In this document: in pieces, positions 52,501 through 61,900 of the stretch
Layout: every line of letters starts with the position of its first letter
Numbering within the stretch: position 1 is the stretch's first letter
From: Chlamydiota bacterium
GTDB lineage: Bacteria; Chlamydiota; Chlamydiia; Chlamydiales; Rhabdochlamydiaceae
Length of the DNA stretch: 64,000 nt
NCBI GenBank assembly: GCA_026398435.1
Contig: JAPLSW010000041.1
Coordinates: 28,700 to 92,699, forward strand
Reading direction: 5' to 3'
The notes under the pieces: generated by a model
What the model saw: only the letters and a program-made list of their open reading frames with translations
Told to the model about the DNA's origin: nothing
Databases searched by the model: none
Program-made: the position numbers and the translations under genes

Positions 52501-55172
52501 CGCCCCATACGCCGCAGGAAGACCTGAGTCTTAATATCTTCTGCAAGGATGCTTATGGTCATTTGGTTAGTAAGAAATTGGGAGATTTGTCCTCTAAACC
52601 CGGTAATTTTATCGGAGGCTTTAAAATAAAAGCAGGCCATTTGAAAGAGTTGTTGATAATCGAGATCACTTAATTTTTCGGAATGAATGGTAAAATATTC
52701 AAGAGCTTCAATAAGTGAGTGGTGAGGATTTGTAAATATATGCACGAGCTCGTCAATCTCCCTTTCAGTAAAGGGAGGTGAATATTTTTTTTTAAATGTA
52801 AGATATTCAAAGTTTTCTGGTCGACCGTCTCCCTTTGTGCTCAATAAAGTTTTTTCTTTCCAAAATTCTGTTGGCGCTATATTAATTATTTGCTGGATCA
52901 TTGGGTGTTTAATAGGTGTCTGATTCGTAGACCAATGATCGATAAAATAGGCCGGAGTTATTCCCTCTAAAGAGATCAAACTTCCACCCCAGGGATTTTC
53001 TTCATACACGAAGTCTAAAGAAACGGTCGGATCAGTTAAGGGTGTAATAGGCAGATTTTGTATGTAGGCAAGGCTCACAACACTCTTTTTAATAGACTGT
53101 ATCCAAGAGGGTAGGTGGTGACTTATGAAGATTAAGCTTGCTTGTACCTTAGGTTTATTTCTATCAAATGTAGGATTTTCCTCTCTTATTTTTTTTAATA
53201 CGTCAGGGTATTTCTCTTTAATTAATCTCAAAAATGGAGAATCGGACTCTTTAACAATACAACAAAGCTTGGGTATCCTCGAATCATAAAGGGGGGTGAA
53301 TTCGTGGGAGAAGAAGGAAGAGGCTTCAGAATAGTCTTTTGGCAAAGCTGATCTTATTTCGCCGGCAAATAAGGGATCCAAGTCTTGGATGTAAAGACTT
53401 GGATTTGATATATAGGAATAAGGTAAAGAAATTTCAACCTCAAGAAGCTGAGCTAACTTTTGCTGGGTAAATAAGAGTTTTCTTAATGCGCACTCTTTTT
53501 CACAAAAAACTGCGCTAGAATCTTGGATCCTATAGGAGCTTTTAAAAAACAGTTCTGAAAGTGTGCCGAGGTGGTCGATGGTTGCTATAATTTCAGACTG
53601 TGGTTTTTGAATGGCTGCCCAAAAATCTTCATTAAGGGGAATAGTTTTTATTAGCCAAATAATAGCAAAATGGACATCTGTGTATTCTTTTCTATCATAA
53701 GCTGCTTGTAAGATTTCCTGAACTTGTTGGATATTCTCAGTAAATCTTGCTGGATCATTGAGAGGAAGCTGAGAAATATTGCGGATGATATGGGAACGGG
53801 GCGTTCCGCTACTGGGTATTCCATGGGGAGCCGCAAGCAAGGCATCTATAGGGGGGGATTGGTCATAAACAAGTGGATTCACAGGACTCTCGAAAACAGG
53901 AGGGGTCGCAAGAGTCTGTTGTAGAATTCTATGTTTGGTTAACCAAATGTCAGACAATTTAATTTGCTCTGTAGCGGCAATTAAAGTCTGACTGCCAATG
54001 ACCCTTTTAACAAATAGGTCATTAACCCTTCGGCTGAGTTTTTCTGTGGCTTTATCAACAAGGTTATATTGAACCTCGGGAGATTCGCCAGCAGCTATTG
54101 GGTTGGTGATAAAACCTCTAAGAGCCTGCATTCTAAGATCGAGTTTAAGCCTTTGGTATTCTTCTAATGAGAGCTTAGTTTTTAAAAAGGCAAAAAGAGA
54201 TCTACAAGCGCACGTTCCCGCTTTTTGAGGCTCTATAAGAGGTTCCTGAAGGCCTGATTCTATAGATGTAGGCTCTAAAAAAGCTTTTAAGCTTTGGTAG
54301 ATGTCTTCTGCTTTATATTCCGTTTGTTTGGGATACGCTAAATCTTTTGGATTGTCGTATTCAAGTCTCTTCCCCAGCTCTTCAATGATTTGTGCGAAAT
54401 GGGGATCTCGTAGTTTATCTTTTGAGATTCCTTTCCATTCAAGGAATGCGACTTTCTTCTTAACTCCCACTCGGGCTTTTTGGTGCTCCTCAATCCCGTC
54501 TCCGGTATTAAAGATTCGGAAGTTGATAGTGCCATCTGCTTGGGGGAATACTTCATAATAAACAACGTGGCCTGTAGGAAGTCCTACCCAGCCTCCGGGA
54601 ATGAGAAATGGTTTATCACCATCTAATAGAGGGACTAAAAGCCCCTGGGATAGCCCATTGCTTTGTATTTGATCTGCCATTTCCAGTTCGGTAAGGATGC
54701 TTTGGCGGCTATCTATAGAACTGGGATCAAGGGATTGTCTCCCTTTAATGTAGTCGATTACATACCTTAGGACTTCATTTAACGGTATTCCTTCGAGCTT
54801 GGAGTTTGCCCCAAATTCATCTCCTAGAAGATTAAAAAGGAGCTTTGCAGAAGTTGGGGGAGGAGGTGATATAGCTGCTGAGGCTGCTGAGGGATGATAT
54901 ACAGGACCGATTGCCCTATCGGAAGCTACACTTGCAGTTTTGCCTTCTGTTGAGGAGGATTCCATCGCAATTATCTGTTTAAATCGCTCTTTGAAATATT
55001 GTACCCGAGGGTCCCTTTCTAACTCTTTATGCTCCTTAATATATCTAAGAATAGGTGTGGAAAGATCAGTAATTTTAGCATCCTCTAGAGAGGGTGGTGG
55101 CTCGTTTTGTAGTAGTCCTAGTAACTCGTCGAGATTGTGATGAAATGAGTCTATATTGCTTATACCGGACAT
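46521..55172 (-). CDS. Giant DUF3638-like helicase/ATPase with cysteine-protease-like N-terminus (copy A, intact)
   Basis: 2,883 residues, no signal peptide and no transmembrane helix. Domain order as read: a Ser/Pro-rich leader (about 1-110). A module with His202 ('PTGHVVYYE'), Asn222 ('RIFNTG') and Q316 + Cys321 ('PQKAGTCACRSLFAFL'), which looks like the residues of a cysteine protease in permuted order. About 1,450 helical, unassigned residues. Then a motor-like region: 'HPEYLVFEYYAGIIMREDQ', Walker A G-S-G-K-S near 1885, 'LIDEADTVLN' near 2019, 'HTTGSDIKQKGAAAGLVTIGRG' and 'QSVWRLRGL' near 2469. These match DUF3638 of giant fungal and plant proteins. C-terminal coiled coil and unassigned end. 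SD aagga before the ATG. A tandem paralogue lies upstream. Confidence 0.72.
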   Translation of the reverse strand: MSGISNIDSFHHNLDELLGLLQNEPPPSLEDAKITDLSTPILRYIKEHKELERDPRVQYFKERFKQIIAMESSSTEGKTASVASDRAIGPVYHPSAASAAISPPPPTSAKLLFNLLGDEFGANSKLEGIPLNEVLRYVIDYIKGRQSLDPSSIDSRQSILTELEMADQIQSNGLSQGLLVPLLDGDKPFLIPGGWVGLPTGHVVYYEVFPQADGTINFRIFNTGDGIEEHQKARVGVKKKVAFLEWKGISKDKLRDPHFAQIIEELGKRLEYDNPKDLAYPKQTEYKAEDIYQSLKAFLEPTSIESGLQEPLIEPQKAGTCACRSLFAFLKTKLSLEEYQRLKLDLRMQALRGFITNPIAAGESPEVQYNLVDKATEKLSRRVNDLFVKRVIGSQTLIAATEQIKLSDIWLTKHRILQQTLATPPVFESPVNPLVYDQSPPIDALLAAPHGIPSSGTPRSHIIRNISQLPLNDPARFTENIQQVQEILQAAYDRKEYTDVHFAIIWLIKTIPLNEDFWAAIQKPQSEIIATIDHLGTLSELFFKSSYRIQDSSAVFCEKECALRKLLFTQQKLAQLLEVEISLPYSYISNPSLYIQDLDPLFAGEIRSALPKDYSEASSFFSHEFTPLYDSRIPKLCCIVKESDSPFLRLIKEKYPDVLKKIREENPTFDRNKPKVQASLIFISHHLPSWIQSIKKSVVSLAYIQNLPITPLTDPTVSLDFVYEENPWGGSLISLEGITPAYFIDHWSTNQTPIKHPMIQQIINIAPTEFWKEKTLLSTKGDGRPENFEYLTFKKKYSPPFTEREIDELVHIFTNPHHSLIEALEYFTIHSEKLSDLDYQQLFQMACFYFKASDKITGFRGQISQFLTNQMTISILAEDIKTQVFLRRMGRYFTRYGCAAPNITTHLEGLLKDPNIKPEEKSLIYAELAAAFSEKTPLTRDQLILLLKAKAWIEHAPIPLEWKDPKTSYDIEKALFIHSVDLVRLFVAGKTPNTELLNQIYTLINERDPPTDITWSYLTALGISPRFTTNHNDFYDPMSGRLITIGQEAYIPLEIRDHPTFKELFPGHVKALARSNNTYEFMHESCRVIVTRTDQGLSIEQYIDGQWLRFIPNHQLTTGDEENVTCALESRFLADKYNVWASITDPTKISLYDKKTNTKTYEASYLGGSITSVTRLSDGANLGKASELLAHFEHPSYTQEWYMGGKRIELELPRFNISFKPDDEGLLQCKEHPGFFLSKDRNLSAISPCTYALILKNKEGKIRVLLPNQHLKASLSQESLEPRFRRNQSLTKGESADFTYFTYDLASNGHLESSSREGYFTLAETLAVHHQYQKAAFYLRSYGTKLSPYSLEEIKALTEIANVKNITGDKSGEQVAIALYATYLLTTNEIRLPNAFEDLSSFYEQYLKRSRNVTALRLSKQEELHLLKSLLPEPLTTKFSDRLDELLDQTHTLKTSEDGGVTTLPTLPTLAITINIDVLKPLIGSGTTNPLPPNFETDVLITRPVDFIKMYLKEFIKIAIEGSPADQRKWLKTACLFLKTNTQDPTNASLGIVLEQILKNPSAFTLPPDLSSVSAARIELVLWWEGILTKAKELQSQKTELTTQAPSLSINRSRVPTDRAELIIPDYPFRFDPREMDNLCDNSTVSSWTTPSIQPVSITPGLTDFLTSQSSEDPVESAEWARLVRDVDALSRNPPKTIYTLHTDITTITSDLQSKKAEIEKSLIYAEQRMFSIAATIPTDPTELSLFYLQKRGRLLQEITLDDIFISLGSKDPKKLLEQNPHLSPRDLDDLYSIAAIYLQLACKKAQVDKSLALCEKITKDPEPQDLRQELSQQLNAKRCYIIQEHPEYLVFEYYAGIIMREDQVGKLDAFRQEERANPVMEMIMGSGKSKVLLPLLGLLRADGTALSMVVVPSPLFESVSSDTQAILQKAFAKSLVTLHFDRNSTFTKRSLEEIKTFLETVITKKQCLIMTSKSIQSLLLKFIEYANTLKDPASFESEELQLMIGIISLLQKAGNPLIDEADTVLNVLHEVSFSLGKTVPPKEEEIHLIGTLYKLLYSDPKLKHIARLESDPQPDRDPAIPPLSEALYHTSLKEPLALALIAQLIEQKKIPAGIDQKAVLDYLCRDQSKAAESQRFYDDQPPELQNLLALAAEEICCLLPHTLLKTSDERYGLDRGVMAIPYAAANTPSHGSLFSNPYITMNYTFQIHAKNGIRKDTLIRVIEQLKKQADTQIRNELISLEETIGYQQFCLLKGELPIPFKHHLNPSQLGLILGRINRDPIVRQELIEKLFLPQMQLFENKLACNPINLIALFSKVSGFTGTLWNAGSMHSKLAARPEPGTDAKTLNLLMGKAAGPALIIPKIEGAAMFEGLPPHDALIDAGGYFKEGGNLEIARKMSFKYRMPVVFYNSKGEQTITDGTTETPLSASPLKEEERLTFYDQSHTTGSDIKQKGAAAGLVTIGRGMILRDLLQSVWRLRGLDKGQTVQFVIDEEVASIIRGQLGSGAEPIGFREILSFVIQNQAHQQGDDNFRAFKQQLDNLSQNLLLEVMTSSDYSGEQKGEAFSYLSQNWIKPADHTPADLYGKPSFERPSREVIQEAGETCSTQLEAIDKQLPFLRQRTEALKIQIAELQRRAVASVHNQVISPQSDIEGTVEVEQANEVETQVSTEMETQGDNEFELIQLGSVDANSRKGGIRFTKRTWQYFTELPSKIDYNIIPLFPIMDQMKREPALESYQDLFEGINISINVLEWKPSEFLKKMSLLGAHRTPFHHLIVEEDNVTLFSQIEDTTSDPNYYNLTLGFKDPSRELSPGAFEKVVKLKFLSGESSFTKDELAFLERWFTSAGVDRMQDLYLKHVLKYQTDKKIAFEGSNLQRLFKRLKS

Positions 55173-55391
55173 CGAAATCCTTTTATTTACATAATAAGTC
55201 TATATAATGATTAATTATTTTTAATAATAGTTTATTTTGTAATGCGGGTTAGTATGGTGTCGATTTTGGGTATGTCAGTTGAATATTTCCTGAAAATAAA
55301 TCGATCTGGATTTTTTCAAGGGGTCGTGCCTTGGCTTTTTCTGTAGCGAGCTTTTTAGGATCTGTTTAATTATCCAAGAATAGATTCGTCC

Positions 55392-58300
55392 TTAGGCACT
55401 GGCAGCTCCTGCCAGAGGCCCTTGAGCTTTTAGCCTTTTAAAAAGCCGATCTAAATTACTCCCTTTAAACGCTACTCTTTTATCAGGTTGAAATTTTAAA
55501 ATGTGCTTAAGGTATAGGGTTTCCAATTTATCCACACCTCCCGCTGTAATCCATTTTTCTAAAATGGCAATCTCCTCTTTATTAAAGTGGCTTTCTCCAT
55601 TAAGGAATTTAAGTTTTACCACTTTTTCAAAAGCTGCGCTAGAGGGCTTTCTTATTGGATCTTTAAATCCAAGGGTGAGATTGTAATAGTCGGGATGGCT
55701 TGTTGAATTCTCTATTGAAGAAAAAAGAGTGACGCTATCGCCCTCTATAACGAGATGATGGAAAGGGGTTCTATGAGGTCCTAAAAGGCGCATTTTTTCG
55801 ATTTGCGCGTGTTCTCTTTGTTTCCATGCAAGAACGTTAATCGAGATATCAATTCCTTCAAATAAGTCTTGGTATCTTTCAAGACCAGGTTCCCTCCTCA
55901 TTTGATCTGCAATTGGAAAAAGAGGTATGGTTTTATGTGAGGAAAGAGAGGGGAGGGTGGCGACACGTTCCAAATTTCTACTGAGTTTGCCGAACACGCC
56001 TTCAAGCATGAATCCAAGTTGGATTGGCTCTAATTGATTATCCCCTTCTGTTTCCATGTCGGTGGTCAGCTCTGTTTCTACCTCACTTGCCGCCTCTACC
56101 TCAACAGTGCCATCAGTATCAGATTTTGGTGAGATCAACTGAGCATGAACGCTTGGTCTAGCGCGATCTGCTAAATCGCTTATTTGAGCCTTAAGACCCT
56201 CTATTTTTTCTGTAAGGAAAGGAATTGCCCTGCCGATTGCTTCTAGCTGCGATAAGCAATTATGCGCAGCTTCTGCAATCACTTCATCGGAGGGCCTTTC
56301 AAATGCAGGTTTTCCATAGAGCTCAGAGGGAAGTTGATTTGCAGGTTTGATCCAAGTTTTACATAACTCTCTAAGTGCTTGTTGTTTTTGCTCTGGTGTA
56401 TAATGAGGATCTTCACTTGTCATTACATCGAAAAGGAGATTTTGTGAAAGATTATCTAGCTCTTGCTTAAAAGATTTAAAATTGTCATCCCCTTGCTGTT
56501 TTGCTTGGTTTTGGATTGCAAATTTAAGGATCTCTTTAAAGCTGATAGGCTCCTCTCCAGACCCAAGCTGCGCTCTGATAATTGAGGCTACTTCTTCATC
56601 CATAACAAATTGGACTGTTTGCCCATTTTCAAGACCTCTAAGTCTCCAGACGCTTTGCAAAAGATCTCGCAAGATCATCCCTCGCCCGATTGTTACAAGC
56701 CCAACAGCTCCCCCTTTTTGTTTGATATCAGCCCCTGTAGTATGGCTTTGGTCGTAGAAGGTTAAACGATCCTCTTCTTTAACAGCGGAGGCGCTTAAGG
56801 GAGTTTCTACTGTTCCATTAGTAATTGTTTGGACTCCTTTAGCGTTGTAAAAAACGACCTGTTTTTTAAGAGTAAGGGCCATTTTTCGAGCAATAGCTAG
56901 ATTGCCCCCTTCTTTAAAATACCCTCCTGCATCGATCAGAGCGTCATGAGGGGGTAAACCATCAAACATCGACTCTCCCCTGACATTTGAGATAATAAGA
57001 GCCGGCCCCGAGGATTTTTCCATCAGGAGATTGAGGGTTTTTGCATCAGTTCCTAGTTCTGATAGGGGCCGAATCTTACTATGCATGCTTCTAGCATTCC
57101 AAAGGGTTCCGGTAAAACCGGATACTCTACTAAAAAGGGCTATAAGGTTAATCGGATTGCAGGAGAGCTTATTTTCAAAAAGTTGCATCTGAGGGAGGAG
57201 TAGCTTTTCAATGAGCTCCTGCCGGACTATAGGACTATTATTGATTCGATCTAGGATTAATGTAAGCTTATCGGGATCGAGATGGTGTTTGAAGGGAATG
57301 GGAAGATCCCCTTTTAACAGAGAGAACTGCTGGTAGCCGATAGTTTTTTCTATCGACATTTGTTCATCGCGCATTTGAATATCGGACTGTTCTTTAAGTT
57401 GCTCGATGACACGAATTAGGGTGTCTTCCTGAATCCCATTTTTAGAATGGATCTGGAACGTGTAGTTCATTGTGATATAGCGATTCGAAAATAGGGATCC
57501 ATGACTTGGGGTGTTAGCGGCATCATAGGGAATCGCAATTACTCCATGGTCCAAACCATATCTTTCATCACTTGTTTTTAATAGAGTATGGGGAAGAAGG
57601 GAGCAAAGTTCTTCTGAGGCTAGTGCTAAAAGGTTTTGAAGCTCGGTATGTGTCGCAAAGAATGCTGCCGATTCTTGCGCTTTTGATGGATCGCGGCAAA
57701 GGTAAGCTAAAACTGTTTCTCGATCGATATCCCGAGGTAATTTTTCTTGTTCAATCAATTTAGCAATAACCGCTCGCGCTAAAGGTTCTTTGAGCCTGTT
57801 ATGATAAAGGGCCTCTGTTAGGGGAGGAACCTCAGCGGCCATATCGGGATGGAGATCACTTTCAAGGCGAGCAATATGTTTGAGCTCTGGATCGGAGTAA
57901 AGAATTTCGTAGATTGTTCCAATAAGATGAATTTCTTCTTCTTTGGGAGCAACTTTTTGTCCGAGGCTAAAGCTTACTTCATGAGGGACGTTTAAGACAG
58001 TATCTGCTTCATCAATGAGGGGACTACCCGCTTTTTGCAGCAGTGAAATAATCTGGGTCATTACTTTAAGTTCATCGGTTTCAGCAGGGGCGCCATCTTT
58101 AATGCTATTTGCATATTCGATAAATTTTAATATAAGAGACTGGATACTCTTAGATGTCATAATTAGACACTGCCTTTTAGAGATGACCGTTTCTAAAAAG
58201 GTTTTAATCTCTTGTAAGGAGCGTTTTGTAAAAGTGGAATTCCGGTCAAAATGCAAAGTTTTAAGTGATTTTGCAAACGCTCTTTGCTGTATGGCCTGTG

Positions 58301-58883
58301 TATCGCTTGAGACATTTTCAAACAGGGGCGCTGGGCCAACAACCATGGATAAAGCTCTGCCATCAGCTATTAAAAGACCTAGAAGGGGAAGAAGTACTTT
58401 GGATTTTCCAGATCCCATGATCATTTCCATTACGGGATTTGTCTCTTCTCCCCCTATAAAAGCATCCAGTTTACTTACTTGATCCTCCCGCATGATGATA
58501 CCGGCGTAGTATTCAAAAACGATATATTCTGGATGCTCTGAAATATTATAGGCCCGGGTGGCGTTGAGCTGCAGGCCAAGCTCTTGTCTTAAATCTTGGT
58601 TACGAGGATCTTTAGCAATTTTTTTGCAAAGGGCAATAGACCTATCCACTTGGTCACGATGACTTGCAATCTGCAGGTAGTTAGCCGCTAGCCGATATAG
58701 GTTATCAAGATCCTCTTCTCGCAAATGAGGGTTTTGCTCAAGGAGCTTTTTCGGGTCCTTAGATCCTAGACTTATAAAAATATCATCGAGGGTGATCTTT
58801 TGAAGCAGCCCTCCCCTTTTTTGCAGATTGAAAAGGGCCTGAGCTAATGGATCTCTAGGTGTTCTTCCTGCTATAGCAAGCAT
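55392..58883 (-). pseudogene. Giant paralogue copy B, downstream part after frameshift
   Basis: 1,163 codons homologous to residues ~1,730-2,870 of copy A with the DUF3638-like motor intact: Walker A 'IMGSGKSK' near residue 159, 'LIDEADTVLN' near 289, 'HTTGADIKQKGGAVGLVTIGRG' and 'LLQSVWRLRGLENG'. The ATG at 58883 is internal; homologous sequence in this frame continues upstream to about 59040 ('AEWARLVEDAEALSRKPPKPLYTL'). It is thus the second piece of a gene broken by the deletion at ~59040. Independent translation from an internal start cannot be excluded, since the frame has stayed open over 3.5 kb. Ends 'KAQGPLAGAASA', a tail absent in copy A. Confidence 0.75.
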
Positions 58884-58995
58884 ATCCTTTTCAAACCCCG
58901 TTAGAGCAGCCTTAATCTCACCTTTCTTTAATAGTAAAACAGGGGTGATTTCATGTATTTCTGGAGTAAGAGTGTAGAGGGGTTTAGGGGGCTTT

Positions 58996-61900
58996 CTAGA
59001 AAGAGCTTCTGCATCCTCTACTAAACGGGCCCATTCTGCAAACGGGCTGCATCAGTGAGCTCGTCCATGAGGAAACCGTTAGATCATCACATAAATTGCC
59101 AATTACCTGAGGGATAAATCTAAATGAATAATCAGGGATTACAGGCCCAACTCGATCGGTGGAATGCGCTGTTGCTCGATTGATAGGCAGTCTTAAAGCT
59201 AGAGTCGGTGATGGGGCCTCTTGGCTCAGAAGACTTTGTGCTTTGGTTAAGGTCCCTTCCCACCAGGAGACAAGATTCCTTAGAGCTTCTGATGGAGCAC
59301 TCGAATCTGGAGGAAGGGTGAATTCACCAGGTTTATTTAAGATTTGTTCAATTATAATCCCTAAGGAAGCATTTGTCGGATCTTGGCTACTTGTTTTAAG
59401 AAATAGGCACGCTGTTTTTAGCCATTTTACTTGATCAGGTGGCCTTCTTTCTATGGCTATTTTGATAAATTCTTTTAGATACATTTTAATGAAGTCAGCG
59501 GGTCTAGTGACTAAAACAGTATTTTTAAAATTAGGGGGGAAAGGGGTGGCTGTACCAAGTACAATCAGAGATTTTAGTTCAGCTATATTTATACTAATAG
59601 CTGGTAAGGGAGGGCTTGTAGCTTCGCCATGTAAAGCAGCTTCAGCCGCTTTGAGTGTATGGGCTTGAGGAAGTAATTCTTCAAGCCTTGCGGCAAATTG
59701 ATCAGTTAAGTGCTCAGGAAGTAAGCTTAGCAGTAAATGGAGCTCCTCTTCTTTAGAGAGTCTTAAAGCGGTGACATTTCGTGATCTTAGGAGATATTGC
59801 TCATAAAGAGCAGGTAAAGCTTGATGTGCATCAGGTGAGTGAATTTCATTGGTGGCAAGTAAGTAGGTTGCATAGAGAGCAATGGCTACTTGCTCTCCTG
59901 ACTCATCGCCCGTCACTTTTTTAATATTGGCGATTTCTGTTAAAGCCTGAATTTCTCTCATTGAGTAGGGGCTTAATTTTTCCCCATAGGTTCTTAAGTA
60001 GTGAGCCGCTTTTTGGTACTCATGGTGGACCGCCAAAGTCTCTGCAAGGTGGAAATACCCTTCTTGTGAAGAAGATTCAAGATACCCATTAGGCTGTAAA
60101 TCATAGGTGAAATAGGTGAAATCTGCAGATTGCCCCTCTTCAATAGATTGATCTCGCCTAAAATTTGGAGCAAGAGATTCGTTTAAAATAGGTGCCTTTA
60201 AGTGTTGGCAAGGAAGAATTACTCTTGTTTCACCCTCTTCATTTTTTAAGATTAGAGGGTATGTGCAGGAACCTATCGCCTCTAAGTTCTGGTCTTTATG
60301 TAAGAAAAATCCCTCATGCTCTTTACAGGCAAAGCGTCCATCAGTCAATGGTTGAAAGGAGAGCTTAAAACGGGGAAGTTCTATCTCAATTCGGTTAGCT
60401 CCCTGATACCATTCTTGTATATACGAAGGATGTTCAAAATGGGTTAAAAGGCCGGAGGGTTCACTTAAAAGCGCTCCATCTAAAAGGCGCGTCACAGAAG
60501 TGATTGATCCACCTACATACGAGGCTTGATAGGCCTTGGTATTTGTTTTTTTATCGTAGAGAAAAATTTTAGAGTGTTCGTTAATCGAATGCCATACGTA
60601 GTATTTGTCGGCAAGATACCTGCTTTCAAGAGCGCATATGACGCTATCTTTATCGCTTGTCATAATCTTGCTACTTGGAATAAGCCGAAACCACTTTCCC
60701 TCTATATACTGCTCAATACAGAGTCCCTTATCTGTTTTTCTTACAATAACGGGGATCCCCTGAAGGCTAAATTCATAAGTATCTCTTGATCTGGCGCAGG
60801 CTTTAACCTGATCCGGAAAAAGTTCTTTAAAAATTAAATCCTCTCGGATTTCAAGAGGAAGATAGGCTGTTTCACCGATTGTAATAAGATTGCCACTCAT
60901 AGGATCGTAAAAATCACTGTGATTTGTGATAAACCTAGGGCTTATACCGGGAGAGTCAATGGCCTGCCATGTAAGATCCTCCGGGGGGCTTTTTTCATTA
61001 ATTAGCGTATAGATGTGATGTAAAAGTACTGTGTTAGCGGCTCCTCCAGGCAGAAGCACCCCCCTAAGAGCTGCAGAATGGAGGGATAAAGCTTTTTCCA
61101 TGTCGTAGATTGTTTTTGGGTCCTTCCACTCAAGGGGAATCGGGGTATGTTGAATCCATGCTTTAGCTAATAGAAGTAATGTAAGTTGATCCTGATTAAG
61201 TACTTCATTTTCGCTTAAAGCGGCTGCAAGTTCTGCATAAATGAGGCTTTTTTCTTCAGGTTTTATGGCTGTTCCAAGGAGCTCTAAAAGATGAGGTGTT
61301 ATATCAGGTGCCTCACATCCGAACTTCTTAAAATAGCGGCCCATACGCTGGAGGAAGACTTGAGTCTTAATATCTGCTGTCTCTATGCTTTGGGCCATTT
61401 GGTTGGTAAGAAATTGAGTGATTCGTCCTTTAAATTCAGTAATTTTATGGGAGGCGTTAAAAGAAAAACAGGCCATTTGAAAGAGTTGTTGATAATCCAG
61501 ATCGGGTAATTTTCCAAAGTGAATGGTAAAATATTCGAGAGCTTCAATAAGTGATTTTTGAGGACTTGAAAAAATATGCACGAGCTCATCAATCTCGCTT
61601 TCACAAAAGGGAGGGGAATATTTTTTTCTAAATGAGAGATATTGCAATTCTTCGCTTACTTTTGGTTCTTTTACACTCAACATTGTTTTTTCTGTCCAAT
61701 GAGTTTCTACTAGACCAGTTACTAAGTCCCTGATCATAGGGTGTTTAATAGGAGTTTGATTCGTAGATAGGCTAGGACTTAACCTCTCCTTATCTGATGG
61801 CAGATGCATAAAATTGGCGGGAGTTATACCCTGGATGGAGATGTGACTGCAGTAGGGTTCTTCTTTATAAAGGAAGTCTAAAGAAACAGTAGGATCCGTT

